64,000 nt of DNA from Mycobacterium sp. DL592 (GCF_011694515.1 NZ_CP050192.1:2291301-2355300), one strand, 5' to 3'. Counted from the stretch's first letter, positions 1 through 9,132 are shown. The notes: generated by a model not told the origin, from the sequence alone. Numbers and translations are program-made.

Positions 1-809
1 GAGGCGACCGTCACCTGCATGTCGATGACGTCCTTGGCGTCCAGACCCGCCACCGCGGTCGAGCCGATGTGGTCGATGCGGACGGCGCGATGCCCGCAGG
101 TGGTGTTCAGCCGGGCCACGATCCGCCGCGCCTGCTCCGGCCACGTCGGGTCGGCGACGACCAGCTCGACGGCGCCCCGCGCGGGCGTCCGGGTGGTGAG
201 ATTGTGCGCGAACGGCAGGATCCGCTGGTACCAGAGTTCGCGGGCCTTCTCGACCAGCTCACCCTCGGTGCCGGTGTTGTCCAGCCACACGTCGGCGACC
301 AGCCGGCGCTGCTCTTCGGTCGCCTGAGCGGCGATGCGGGCCCTGGCGTCGGCCTCGGTGAAGCCGCGGTATTCGATCAGCCGCTTCACCCGGAGTTCGG
401 GGTCGGCGTTGACGATGACCACGAGCGGGAACATCGGCGCCATCTGGGACTCCACCAGCAGCGGGATGTCCTCGACGATCACCGGGCTTTCTACGGACTC
501 GACCGCCGCGGCGATCAGCTCCGAACGGCGGTGCGCCACCAGCGGATGGACGATGCCATTAAGGGTCTGGCGCTTGTCCTCGTCACTGAAGGCGATCGCG
601 GCCAGCGCCGGGCGATCCAGGGCGCCGTCAGAGCGCAGGATGTGCGCGCCGAACGCGTCGACGAGCTTGGCCAGCCCCTCAGTCCCGGGTTCGACGACCT
701 CACGGGAGATGACGTCGCCGTCCACGACGACGCCACCACACGCCGAGAACGTGGCCGACACCGTCGACTTACCGGCACCGATACCGCCGCTCAATCCGAT
801 ACGAAGCAT
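1..809 (-). CDS. coaE: Dephospho-CoA kinase with C-terminal GrpB-like domain, 3' end cut by window edge
   Basis: CoaE phosphorylates the ribose 3'-OH of dephospho-CoA with ATP, the last step of coenzyme A synthesis in the cytoplasm. The 269 visible residues begin with the P-loop GGIGAGKST at residues 8-16. The kinase part ends near residue 200. It is followed by a GrpB/UPF0157 nucleotidyltransferase-like segment with HIGSTAVAGLDAKD, which is the fused layout known from mycobacterial CoaE (about 400 residues). The C-terminal part therefore lies beyond base 1. The ATG has a GAGGA ribosome-binding site 8-9 bases upstream. The gene lies just downstream of rpsA, separated by a strong terminator, so it probably depends on read-through or its own promoter. 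The role of the GrpB domain is unclear; it is thought to help folding or regulation. Confidence 0.93.
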   Translation of the reverse strand, partial: MLRIGLSGGIGAGKSTVSATFSACGGVVVDGDVISREVVEPGTEGLAKLVDAFGAHILRSDGALDRPALAAIAFSDEDKRQTLNGIVHPLVAHRRSELIAAAVESVESPVIVEDIPLLVESQMAPMFPLVVIVNADPELRVKRLIEYRGFTEADARARIAAQATEEQRRLVADVWLDNTGTEGELVEKARELWYQRILPFAHNLTTRTPARGAVELVVADPTWPEQARRIVARLNTTCGHRAVRIDHIGSTAVAGLDAKDVIDMQVTVA

Positions 810-819
810 GAATCCGTCC

Positions 820-864
820 TCACAAAAGAAACCACGCAGGGAGTCCGGAGACTCCCTGCGTGGT
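820..864 (-). terminator. Rho-independent terminator after rpsA
   Basis: Bases 831-864 form a perfect 15-bp stem (ACCACGCAGGGAGTC and its complement) with a 4-base CGGA loop. Read on the minus strand it is followed by a T-rich run (TTTCTTTTG, 822-830). It begins about 24 bases past the rpsA stop and ends about 10 bases before the coaE start codon. It is therefore placed to end rpsA transcription while leaving coaE weakly expressed. Confidence 0.85.
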
Positions 865-888
865 CTTCACTCGGCGAATGAGTGTCTG

Positions 889-2337
889 TTAGGCGTTGCC
901 TGCCAGCTTCTCACGCAGGGCCGCAAGCTGGGCGTCGCTGGCCAGCGAACCGCCGGCCGACTCACCCGAGCTCGACGAAGACGACGAGCCGTTGCCCGCC
1001 GGACGCTCGGCCGCTTCGGCCTCGTCCTTGGCGAACTTCTCCATCTGCGCGGTGTGCATCTTGTGGCGCTGCTCGGCCTCGGCGTAGCGGGCCTCCCACT
1101 CGGTGCGCTGCTTGTCGAAGCCTTCGAGCCATTCGTTGGTCTCGGCGTCGAAGCCCTCGGGGAAGATGTAGTTGCCCTGCTCGTCGTAGCTGTCGGCCAT
1201 GCCGTACTTCGACGGGTCGAACTCCTCGGTGTAGTCCTCGTTGGCCTGCTTGAGGCTCAGCGAGATGCGGCGACGCTCGAGGTCGATGTCGATGACCTTG
1301 ACCATCGCGTCGTCGCCCACCTGGACGACCTGATCGGGCACCTCGACGTGGCGCTCGGCCAGCTCGGAGATGTGCACCAGGCCCTCGATGCCCTCTTCGA
1401 CGCGGACGAACGCACCGAACGGCACCAGCTTGGTGACCTTGCCCGGCACGATCTGGCCGATCGCATGGGTGCGGGCGAAGTGGCGCCACGGATCTTCCTG
1501 AGTTGCCTTGAGCGACAACGAAACCCGCTCGCGATCCATGTCGACGTCGAGCACCTCGACGGTGACCTCGTCGCCGACATTGACAACCTCGGACGGGTGG
1601 TCGATGTGCTTCCAGGACAGCTCGGAGACGTGCACCAGGCCGTCGACCCCACCGAGGTCAACGAACGCGCCGAAGTTGACGATCGAGGACACCACACCCT
1701 TGCGGATGGCGCCCTTGGTCAGCTGGTTGAGGAACTCGCTGCGGACCTCGGACTGGGTCTGCTCGAGCCACGCGCGACGCGACAACACCACGTTGTTGCG
1801 GTTCTTGTCGAGCTCGATGATCTTGGCCTCGATCTCCTTGCCAATGTACGGCTGAAGATCGCGGACACGACGCATCTCGACCAGCGACGCAGGCAGGAAG
1901 CCACGCAGGCCGATATCGAGGATCAGGCCGCCCTTGACGACCTCGATGACGGTGCCCTTGACGGCCTCGTCCTTCTCCTTCAGCTCCTCGATGGTGCCCC
2001 AGGCGCGCTCGTACTGGGCGCGCTTCTTGGACAGGATCAGACGGCCTTCTTTGTCCTCCTTGGTGAGGACGAGGGCTTCGATCGCATCGCCGACGGACAC
2101 AACCTCATTGGGGTCGACGTCGTGCTTGATGGACAGCTCGCGGGAAGGGATGACACCTTCGGTCTTGTAACCGATGTCGAGCAAGACCTCGTCCCGGTCC
2201 ACCTTGACGATGGTCCCCTCGACGATGTCGCCATCGTTGAAGTATTTGATGGTCTTGTCGATAGCGGCGAGGAAGTCCTCGGCAGTGCCGATGTCGTTGA
2301 CGGCTACTTGCGGCGAGGTGATGGTGGGACTTGGCAT
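889..2337 (-). CDS. rpsA: 30S ribosomal protein S1
   Basis: S1 binds mRNA on the 30S subunit and helps translation initiation. The 482-residue product is the expected mycobacterial length (481 in M. tuberculosis). It holds four S1 RNA-binding repeats, recognisable by segments such as VDRDEVLLDIGYKTEGVIP (about residue 45), VVKGGLILDIGLRGFLP (about 133), VNFGAFVDLGGVDGLVHVS (about 215) and VPFGAFVRVEEGIEGLVHIS (about 305). The C-terminus is a low-complexity serine-rich tail ending in an alanine-rich helix. This tail is the region discussed, with dispute, for pyrazinoic-acid binding in M. tuberculosis. A leader of about 190 bases separates it from the divergent PrsW-like gene. It is followed by a strong intrinsic terminator, as expected for a highly expressed gene. 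Confidence 0.97.
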   Translation of the reverse strand: MPSPTITSPQVAVNDIGTAEDFLAAIDKTIKYFNDGDIVEGTIVKVDRDEVLLDIGYKTEGVIPSRELSIKHDVDPNEVVSVGDAIEALVLTKEDKEGRLILSKKRAQYERAWGTIEELKEKDEAVKGTVIEVVKGGLILDIGLRGFLPASLVEMRRVRDLQPYIGKEIEAKIIELDKNRNNVVLSRRAWLEQTQSEVRSEFLNQLTKGAIRKGVVSSIVNFGAFVDLGGVDGLVHVSELSWKHIDHPSEVVNVGDEVTVEVLDVDMDRERVSLSLKATQEDPWRHFARTHAIGQIVPGKVTKLVPFGAFVRVEEGIEGLVHISELAERHVEVPDQVVQVGDDAMVKVIDIDLERRRISLSLKQANEDYTEEFDPSKYGMADSYDEQGNYIFPEGFDAETNEWLEGFDKQRTEWEARYAEAEQRHKMHTAQMEKFAKDEAEAAERPAGNGSSSSSSSGESAGGSLASDAQLAALREKLAGNA

Positions 2338-2528
2338 ATTGTTGGGTTGCTCCGGACAGGGTCGGTCGTAGGGACAGTTTTTCGATGGTGTACCCGCACA
2401 GTGCCAATAGCTGGCCTAATAGCTAGCCCATAGGTACGCACACAGGTACCGTCCGAGCCTACTCGACTAGGCACACGCTGGACAAACTCGGGTCCGGGCG
2501 GGCGCACTCGGGCGATTACGCTCCTCTG

Positions 2529-3671
2529 GTGCCCTACGCCACATTGCCCCCGCTGCACCGCCCGATCCGCAAAGTCGGAGCGCCGCTGGCAGCGATCATC
2601 GCCTGCGGCACGGTCGCGGGTCTCATCCTGATCCTGCTGACCGCGGTGAACCCGGTTGGCACGGCCATCGGGTTCACGCTGTCGACCCTCGCGATGGTCC
2701 TGGTGCTGCTGTGTTACCTGTGGCTGGACCGCTGGGAGCCCGAGCCGCCCAGGCTGCTGGTGTTCGCGTTCCTGTGGGGCGCCTCGGTGGCGATCCTGGT
2801 CTCGATAGTGCTCGAACTGCTCGTCGAGTCGGCGGTCAACCCCGGCCAGGAGACGACGAGTTTCTTCACCACCGCCGTCGCCGCACCGGTGATCGAGGAA
2901 GCCGCGAAGGGGCTATTCCTGCTGCTGATGATGACCGGGGTGCGCCGCCTAGAGCTGAACTCGCTGACCGACTGCCTGGTTTACGCGGGCGTGACGGCGG
3001 TCGGGTTCGCCTGGATCGAGGACATCTTCTACATCGCCAACGGCGACACTCTGGCCACCTCGCTGCTCACCGCGGCGATGCGGCTGATCATGGCGCCGTT
3101 CGCCCACCCGCTGTTCACGACATTCACCGGTATCGGCGTCTACTTCGCGCTTCAGCAACGCAGTACGCTGGCCAAAGTCGGTTGTATCGCGCTTGGCTTC
3201 GTCGGCGCGGTGGTCATGCACGGGCTCTGGAACGGTTCTGCCCTGGTCAGCCCCGGCGCGTATTTCGGGCTGTATGTGGTGTGGATGATGCCGGTCTTCT
3301 TCCTGGCGATTGTGCTGGCCGTTCGCAGCCGGCGCCGCGAGCAGGCGATCGTCGCCCAGAAGCTGCCCGGGATGGTGGCGGCCGGTCTGGTGACGCCGGC
3401 CGAGACGGCGTGGCTGGGCTCGATCAAGACCCGCAAGCACGCGGTGGCCGCAGCCACCGGGTTCGGAGGTAAACCGGCAGGCAGCGGGGTCAAGAAGTTC
3501 GCACACCAGGTGATCGAGCTGGCATTCGTGCGGGATCGCATCGAGCGCGGTTTCGTCGACGCCCGGGTGCTGGCGCTGCAGCAGGAGGAGGTCGACGGCG
3601 TGGTCGCGGCCCGAGCGGCCGCCGGGCCGGCCCTGCAGTGGCTGAACGGCTACCAGCTGCCTGCTCGCTGA
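2529..3671 (+). CDS. PrsW-family intramembrane metalloprotease
   Basis: This is a 380-residue polytopic membrane protein with about eight hydrophobic helices in its first 275 residues and a cytoplasmic C-terminal tail. The family signature is present: APVIEEAAKG (glutamates of the EExxK motif), AHPLFTTFTGIG and VMHGLWN. These supply the metal-binding Glu and His residues of PrsW/CAAX-type proteases. In Bacillus the family cleaves anti-sigma factors; the substrate here is unknown. A GTG start at 2529 is used because the conserved membrane part begins soon after. The gene is divergent from rpsA and convergent with polA, 29 bases away. Family assignment is firm; proteolytic activity is inferred from the conserved residues. 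Confidence 0.85.
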   Translation: MPYATLPPLHRPIRKVGAPLAAIIACGTVAGLILILLTAVNPVGTAIGFTLSTLAMVLVLLCYLWLDRWEPEPPRLLVFAFLWGASVAILVSIVLELLVESAVNPGQETTSFFTTAVAAPVIEEAAKGLFLLLMMTGVRRLELNSLTDCLVYAGVTAVGFAWIEDIFYIANGDTLATSLLTAAMRLIMAPFAHPLFTTFTGIGVYFALQQRSTLAKVGCIALGFVGAVVMHGLWNGSALVSPGAYFGLYVVWMMPVFFLAIVLAVRSRRREQAIVAQKLPGMVAAGLVTPAETAWLGSIKTRKHAVAAATGFGGKPAGSGVKKFAHQVIELAFVRDRIERGFVDARVLALQQEEVDGVVAARAAAGPALQWLNGYQLPAR

Positions 3672-3700
3672 CCGGCAGCGCTAGTTCACCGCGCCCAGTG

Positions 3701-6400
3701 CTAATGCGCGGCCGCGGCCCAGCTGCGGCCGTAGCCCACCGACACCTCCAGCGGGACATCCAGCGGGTAGGCCCCGCCCATCTTGTCGCGCACCAGTGCC
3801 TCGACGGTCTCACGTTCACCCTCGGCCACTTCGAGCAGGAGTTCGTCGTGCACCTGCAGCAACATCCGTGACTTGAGGCCGGCGTCCTTGATCGCCTGCG
3901 CGACGTTGATCATGGCGACCTTGATGATGTCGGCGGCGCTGCCCTGGATCGGGGCGTTGAGCGCGGCCCGCTCAGCGGCCTCGCGCACGTTGCGGTTGCT
4001 GCTGTCCAGCTCCGGCAGATAGCGGCGGCGGCCCAGCACCGTGGAGGTGTAGCCGTCCTTGCGGGCCTGGTCGACCACGGACTGCAGGTAGTCACGCACC
4101 CCGCCGAACCGCGCGAAGTACAGGTCCATCTGCTGTTTGGCCTCTTCGGTCGAGATCTTCAACTGCGCCGACAGACCATAGGCGGACAACCCGTAGGCCA
4201 AGCCGTAGGACATCGCCTTGACCCGCCTGCGTAGTTCCGGGGTCACCTCGGAGATCTCCACGCCGAAGGCCCGCGAGGCGACGAACGAATGCAGGTCTTC
4301 GCCGGTGTTGAACGCCTCGATGAGGCCGGCGTCCTTGGACAGGTGCGCCATGATCCGCATCTCGATCTGGCTGTAGTCGGCGGTCATCAGCTCGGCGTAG
4401 CCCTCGCCGACCACGAACGCGTCGCGGATCTCCCGGCCCGCCTCGGTGCGAATCGGAATGTTCTGCAGGTTGGGCTCCGTGGAGGACAACCGGCCCGTCG
4501 CGGCGATGGTCTGGTTGAACGTGGTGTGGATTCGGCCATCGGCGGCAACGGAATTCAGCAGACCGTCGACGGTCACCTTGAGCCGAGTGACATCGCGGTG
4601 GGTCAGCAGGTGCTGCAGGAAAGGGTGGCCGGTCTTGTCGAAGAGGCCCTGCAGCGCATCGGCGTCGGTGGTGTAGCCGGTCTTGGTGCGCTTGGTCTTC
4701 GGCATCTCCAGCTCATCGAACAGCACCACCTGCAGCTGCTTGGGCGACCCGAGGTTGATCTGTTTGCCGATCACGCCGTAGGCCGCTTCGGCGGCGTCAC
4801 GGATCGCGTCGGCGAAGGTGCTCTGCAGTTGCCTGAGCAGGTCCAGGTCGACGGCGATACCGACCGATTCCAGATCCGCCAGGACCGTCTGCACCGGCAG
4901 TTCCATCTCACCGAGCAGGGCCGAGGAGTCGATCCGGGTCAACTCGTCGTCGAGCGCGTCGGCGAGGTCGATGACAGCCCTGGCCCGCAGGATCAGCGTC
5001 TGCACGGCCTGGTCGTCGGTGCCCTCGCTGTCGTCGAGCAGCGAAAGCTGTTGCTGCTCAGGGGTATCGGCACGCAACTCGCGGCGCAGATAGCGCAACG
5101 AGAGATCGTCGAGGGTGAAGCTGCGCTGACCGGGACGCACCAGGTAGGCCGCCAGAGCGGTGTCGGAGGTGATCCCCGCCAGCGACCAGCCCCGCCCGGC
5201 CAGGTCGTGGATGGCCAGTTTGGCCTCGTGCAGCGCCTTGGGTTTGTCCGCCGCAGCCAGCCACTGGCCCAGCGCCGCCTCATCCTCGGCGGTCAGCGTC
5301 GTGGTGTCGATGTAGCAGCCCTCGCCGTCGGCGGCGGCGATCGCGACCGCAGTCGCGTCACCGTCGTAGGCCAGATGCGTGCCCACCACCGCCAGGCCCG
5401 AACGCGCACCGCTGGACGCGTGCTCGGCCAGCCAGGCGCCAACCGCACCCGGTGCCAGCGCGTCGCCGCGGACGTCGAAGCCCTCGTCGACCTCGGGGTC
5501 GGCCGAGGCGAGGGTGTCGAACAACCGGTCACGCAGCACCCGGAACTCCAGGTCGTCGAAGAGCCGGTGGATGTGGTCGCGATCCCACGGCTGCATGCGC
5601 AGGGTGTCCGGGGTCTGGGCCAGCGGGACATCCTTGACCAGTTCGGTGAGGTCGCGGTTGAGCACGACGCTGCCGAGGTGGGCGCGCAGCGCGTCACCGA
5701 CCTTGCCCTTGACCGCATCGACATTGTCGACCAGCGACTGCAACGAGCCGTACTCGGCGATCCACTTGGTGGCCGTCTTCTCCCCCACGCCCGGGATACC
5801 GGGCAGGTTGTCGCTCGGGTCGCCGCGCAGCGCCGCGAAATCCGGGTACTGCCGCGGGGTCAAGCCGTACTTGGCCTCGACCGCCTCGGGGGTGAACCGG
5901 GTCAGCTCGCTGACGCCCTTGATCGGGTAGAGCACCGTGACGTCGTCACTGACCAGCTGCAGCGAGTCCCGATCCCCGGTGACCACAAGGACCCGGTACC
6001 CGTCGCGCTCGGCCTGGGTGGCCAGCGTCGCGATGATGTCGTCGGCCTCGAAACCCACCTCGGCGAGGACCGTGATACCCAGCGCCACAAGGACTTCCTT
6101 GGTGATGTCGATCTGGCCGCGGAACTCGTCGGGGGTGGCCGACCGGTTGGCCTTGTACTCCGGGAACTTCTCGGAGCGGTGGGTCTGCCGCGAGACGTCG
6201 AAGGCCGCGGCGATATGGCTGGGCTTCTCGTCGCGCAACAGATTGATCAGCATGGCGGTGAACCCGTACACCGCGTTGGTGGTCAGCCCGTTCTTGGTCT
6301 TGAAGTTCTCGGCGGGCAGCGCATAAAACGCCCGAAAGGCCAGCGAATTGCCGTCCAACAACATCAACGTCGACTTCTGGTCGGTAAGGCTCGCGGTCAC
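3701..6400 (-). CDS. polA: DNA polymerase I
   Basis: Pol I fills gaps and removes RNA primers during replication and repair. The product is 899 residues from the GTG at 6400, which gives the usual mycobacterial N-terminus VTASLTDQK and avoids overlap with the LysR gene; an upstream ATG at 6442 would overlap it. The N-terminal 5'-nuclease domain starts with LLDGNSLAFRAFYALP. The central domain lacks the acidic residues of an active 3'-5' exonuclease, as in other actinobacterial PolA. Polymerase motif A is TADYSQIEMR (673-682), motif B RRRVKAMSYGLAYG (about 724-737) and motif C LQVHDELLLEV (848-858). All catalytic residues are intact. Confidence 0.97.
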   Translation of the reverse strand: MTASLTDQKSTLMLLDGNSLAFRAFYALPAENFKTKNGLTTNAVYGFTAMLINLLRDEKPSHIAAAFDVSRQTHRSEKFPEYKANRSATPDEFRGQIDITKEVLVALGITVLAEVGFEADDIIATLATQAERDGYRVLVVTGDRDSLQLVSDDVTVLYPIKGVSELTRFTPEAVEAKYGLTPRQYPDFAALRGDPSDNLPGIPGVGEKTATKWIAEYGSLQSLVDNVDAVKGKVGDALRAHLGSVVLNRDLTELVKDVPLAQTPDTLRMQPWDRDHIHRLFDDLEFRVLRDRLFDTLASADPEVDEGFDVRGDALAPGAVGAWLAEHASSGARSGLAVVGTHLAYDGDATAVAIAAADGEGCYIDTTTLTAEDEAALGQWLAAADKPKALHEAKLAIHDLAGRGWSLAGITSDTALAAYLVRPGQRSFTLDDLSLRYLRRELRADTPEQQQLSLLDDSEGTDDQAVQTLILRARAVIDLADALDDELTRIDSSALLGEMELPVQTVLADLESVGIAVDLDLLRQLQSTFADAIRDAAEAAYGVIGKQINLGSPKQLQVVLFDELEMPKTKRTKTGYTTDADALQGLFDKTGHPFLQHLLTHRDVTRLKVTVDGLLNSVAADGRIHTTFNQTIAATGRLSSTEPNLQNIPIRTEAGREIRDAFVVGEGYAELMTADYSQIEMRIMAHLSKDAGLIEAFNTGEDLHSFVASRAFGVEISEVTPELRRRVKAMSYGLAYGLSAYGLSAQLKISTEEAKQQMDLYFARFGGVRDYLQSVVDQARKDGYTSTVLGRRRYLPELDSSNRNVREAAERAALNAPIQGSAADIIKVAMINVAQAIKDAGLKSRMLLQVHDELLLEVAEGERETVEALVRDKMGGAYPLDVPLEVSVGYGRSWAAAAH

Positions 6401-6410
6401 GGACCTAACT

Positions 6411-7301
6411 CTAGGCACCCGCTCCGACACGCAGGTGGTCACGGGCCAGGCCGATCAGCACACGGGCCGCGGGACTAACCGGTCCGTGGGCACGCCACGC
6501 CAGAACCAGGCGCCCCCGCAACTCGGGGGTCAGCGCGACGGCGTGCAGATCGGACCTGTGACGCGATACCGACTGCGGGAGGATGGCGGTTCCGAGGCCT
6601 CGGGCGGCGAGATCGGCCAGTTCCATCGGGTTGCCAGCCTCGAAGGCGATCCGGGGGGTGACGCCGGCGGCCGCGCACGCATCGTCGAGCCGGCGTCGGA
6701 TTCCCGTGCCTCGAGGCAGCGCGATGAGCGGCCGGTCGGCCAGCGCGGTGAGCGGCACGGAGGTGCACCCTCGCCACGGGTCGGAGGGGTGCACGGCCGC
6801 GTCGATCGCCTCGTCGGTGGCGACCTCGACCGCCAGACCGTCCGGCACCTCGTCGGCCCCGAGGGAGGCGATGGCCAGGTCGAGGCGGCCTGATCGGACA
6901 CCGTCGATCAAGGCGTCAGAATCGTCGGAGCAGAGCGTGATCTCGACGGCGGGATGCGCTCTGTGAAACTCCGCGAGCAAGGCGGGCATGTCGACGTTGT
7001 GGGCCGTCACGGTGCCGATCGACACCGAGCCGCGCACCAGGTCGGACAGTTCCTCGACCGCACGCCGGACGTCTGCGACAGCGGTCAGCGCGGCTCGAGC
7101 GTGCGGCAGCACGGCTTCTCCAGCGGCCGTCGTGGTCACCGCGCGCCGTGCGCGGTCGAGCAGTGGCTGGCCCAATTCCCGTTCCAGCCGGGCGATCGCC
7201 GCGCTGACCGCGGGTTGAGCCACGTGTACGCGCTGCGCGGCCCGGGTGAAGTTCGCCTCCTCGACCACCGCCACGAGGTACTCGAGCTGCCGGATGTCCA
7301 T
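6411..7301 (-). CDS. LysR-type transcriptional regulator
   Basis: This is a 296-residue LysR-family regulator. Residues 1-60 form the winged helix-turn-helix, with the family-typical RQLEYLVAVVEEANFTRAA and HVAQPAVSAAIARLERELG. The remainder is a periplasmic-binding-protein-like effector domain. It is transcribed divergently from a flavin monooxygenase at 7372, the classical layout for a LysR activator and its target. The 70-base gap holds inverted repeats suited to binding. The stop lies 10 bases before the polA GTG, so polA might be partly co-transcribed. The pair is absent at this position in the M. tuberculosis order as I recall it, suggesting a lineage-specific insertion between polA and the DUF35/thiolase genes. 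The effector is unknown. Confidence 0.9.
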   Translation of the reverse strand: MDIRQLEYLVAVVEEANFTRAAQRVHVAQPAVSAAIARLERELGQPLLDRARRAVTTTAAGEAVLPHARAALTAVADVRRAVEELSDLVRGSVSIGTVTAHNVDMPALLAEFHRAHPAVEITLCSDDSDALIDGVRSGRLDLAIASLGADEVPDGLAVEVATDEAIDAAVHPSDPWRGCTSVPLTALADRPLIALPRGTGIRRRLDDACAAAGVTPRIAFEAGNPMELADLAARGLGTAILPQSVSRHRSDLHAVALTPELRGRLVLAWRAHGPVSPAARVLIGLARDHLRVGAGA

Positions 7302-7306
7302 AATTT

Positions 7307-7339
7307 CTGATTATAGTTTCACTACCCAATCAGTATTGG
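7307..7339. promoter_or_regulatory. Probable LysR operator in divergent promoter
   Basis: Between the two start codons are CTGATT (7307-7312) paired with AATCAG (7328-7333), and the overlapping perfect repeat CCAAT-CAGT-ATTGG (7326-7339). LysR proteins bind interrupted dyads in such gaps. The stretch is also AT-rich compared with its surroundings. Confidence 0.5.
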
Positions 7340-7371
7340 ACTTATAGCCGGTTGGGATAGACCGTGGAGAT

Positions 7372-8505
7372 ATGACTCCATCGGTTCTCGTCGCCGGCGC
7401 CGGCATCGGCGGCCTCACCACAGCCCTCGCCCTTCACCGGACTGGTCTCGGCGCAACCGTCGTCGAGAAGGCCTGTGACCTGCGCCCGTTGGGCGTCGGC
7501 ATCAACCTCCTGCCCCACGCGGTGCGCGAACTCGACTACCTGGGCCTCGCCGACCGTCTCTGCGACATCGCGGTCGCCCCGTCGAACATCTCGTACTTCG
7601 ACACATCGGGGGATCTCCTCTTCCGTGAACCGCGCGGCACCGCGGCCGGTGATAGCCACCCCCAGCTTTCGGTGCACCGTGGCGAACTGCAGGCACTGCT
7701 GCTCGAGGCAGTCACCACGAGGCTCGGGTCCGCTGCGGTCCGCACCGATCACGGGCTGACCGGCTTCACGGCCACCGAGGATGGGGTCGTCGGCCATACC
7801 GAGGGCGGCGACCTCTCCGCGGACGTTCTTGTCGGAGCCGATGGCATCGGTTCGGTGGTGCGCGACGCCCTCCACCCGGCGTCTACCCCGCTGGTGTGGT
7901 CCGGCGTGCGGATGTTTCGCGGCGCGGCCGACGACTACGCCTTTCTCGACGGCCGGACGATGGCCATCATCGCCGGTGACGACGCCGAGCTAGTCACCTA
8001 TCCAATCGGATCAGGCAGGCTGAACTGGGTGTTGCAGGTGCCCGCGGGACCGCCGGGACCGCTGCCGGGCGACGCGGGGTGGAATCGTCCGGCGGACCGC
8101 GCCGCAGTGGCCGCCCTGGTCAGGGACTGGCGGCTGGACTGGCTCGACGTGAGCGCACTCATCTCGGGCACGGCCGAGGTGTTCGAGTATCCGATGGTCG
8201 ACCGAGATCCCCTGCCGCGGTGGGGCATCGGCCGGGTGACCCTGCTCGGCGATGCCGCCCACCCGATGTACCCGGTCGGGGCCAACGGCGCGTCCCAGGC
8301 CATCGTCGACGCGCGGGTGCTGGCCGACGAACTGGCGGCGGGAACCGACGGCGGACTGCGCCGCTACGAAGAGAAACGCCGCCCGGCGACCGCAGCGGTC
8401 GTCGAGGCGAGTCGGACCATGCACAGCGCGCAGGCGCGCCGTCCCGCCGACATCGCCCGCGTGGCCACCCAGTACCGCATCGACACGACAAGGAGCAGCT
8501 CATGA
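7372..8505 (+). CDS. FAD-dependent aromatic-type monooxygenase
   Basis: This is a 377-residue group A flavoprotein monooxygenase. The N-terminal dinucleotide-binding motif is VAGAGIGGLTTALAL (GxGxxG). The second FAD motif GDAAHPMYPVGANGASQAI lies near residue 290. The family hydroxylates aromatic or polycyclic substrates with NAD(P)H and O2; it resembles salicylate or 3-hydroxybenzoate hydroxylase-like enzymes, but the substrate cannot be read from sequence. It is divergent from a LysR gene that probably controls it. The ATG at 7372 has a GGAG only three bases away, so initiation may be weak. The stop overlaps a short downstream frame by ATGA, a sign of an operon whose next gene is now very short. 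Confidence 0.88.
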   Translation: MTPSVLVAGAGIGGLTTALALHRTGLGATVVEKACDLRPLGVGINLLPHAVRELDYLGLADRLCDIAVAPSNISYFDTSGDLLFREPRGTAAGDSHPQLSVHRGELQALLLEAVTTRLGSAAVRTDHGLTGFTATEDGVVGHTEGGDLSADVLVGADGIGSVVRDALHPASTPLVWSGVRMFRGAADDYAFLDGRTMAIIAGDDAELVTYPIGSGRLNWVLQVPAGPPGPLPGDAGWNRPADRAAVAALVRDWRLDWLDVSALISGTAEVFEYPMVDRDPLPRWGIGRVTLLGDAAHPMYPVGANGASQAIVDARVLADELAAGTDGGLRRYEEKRRPATAAVVEASRTMHSAQARRPADIARVATQYRIDTTRSSS

Positions 8506-8603
8506 CCAAGTTCGTTCTCATCGCCGTGCGCGACAACCCTGAGGACCTGCTGCCCGTCCTCGTCGACGGACTCGAAGCTGAGCGGGACAGATCCAGTCAG
8601 TAG
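8502..8603 (+). pseudogene. 33-residue frame, possible truncated operon partner
   Basis: This frame starts at an ATG overlapping the monooxygenase stop (ATGA) and encodes MTKFVLIAVRDNPEDLLP followed by 15 more residues, ending inside the tail of the convergent gene. The start spacing is that of a genuine translationally coupled gene, and the first 25 residues look like the beta strand and helix opening a small alpha/beta protein. The frame then stops where the convergent gene begins. I infer a gene truncated by a past deletion; a real micropeptide is possible but less likely. Confidence 0.4.
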
Positions 8604-8974
8604 CCGAGCAGCTTGCGGAACTGCTGCCCGACCGCCATCGACTGGCCCATCCGCTGCACCCAGCCGTCGAGCGCGGCCTTGACGTCGGCGGCGTCCCAGC
8701 CACGCTCCTGCCCCAGCGCGATCATGCCGGCTTCGTCGGTGACGCCCCGGCTCTGCGCGGTGCGGGCGAGGTCGGCGTAGTCCTGCAGCGAGATGCCGTT
8801 GATGGGCTCCCAGATCGGGTCGGTCTCGGCGACCGAACGGGTGGACGGACCACCGAGCACCGCGGGGTCGACCAGCCCGGCGCCACGGACGTGCACCATC
8901 CCGTCGTCCTGCTGCTGGTTCAGCGCCTGCGCGGCGGCGGTGGCTGCTTCCTTGGCCTTCTTGAAAATACCCAT
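8597..8974 (-). CDS. Conserved actinobacterial hypothetical protein
   Basis: This is a 125-residue soluble protein of unknown function. It opens with an amphipathic lysine/alanine helix (MGIFKKAKEAATAAAQAL). It then has a flexible middle and a helical C-terminal half containing ISLQDYADLAR and WDAADVKAALDGWVQRMGQ, which resembles small helical actinobacterial proteins without catalytic motifs. No signal peptide or membrane segment is visible. It stands alone between a convergent truncated frame and the divergent DUF35 gene. Codon use fits its neighbours, so I take it as a real gene. No function is proposed. Confidence 0.7.
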   Translation of the reverse strand: MGIFKKAKEAATAAAQALNQQQDDGMVHVRGAGLVDPAVLGGPSTRSVAETDPIWEPINGISLQDYADLARTAQSRGVTDEAGMIALGQERGWDAADVKAALDGWVQRMGQSMAVGQQFRKLLGY

Positions 8975-9132
8975 TGACCTGTTCTTTCGATGCTGTGTGC
9001 GCCAGACGGAATGTCCGGGACGCTACTCCGGGACAAGTGCACACGGGGTCGATCGCTACCGATCCCAAAATTGGGTGCCCGCGTACTGGAACACGTTTCA
9101 GTTCGGTCGTTGTGATCGCATACGATGACCGC

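Noticed and set aside
334..2433. Long frame opposite rpsA and coaE
   Set aside because: Antisense shadow; runs across the rpsA terminator and two real genes.
4289..6478. Long plus-strand frame opposite polA
   Set aside because: Same GC effect; no conserved motif, and polA is certain on the other strand.
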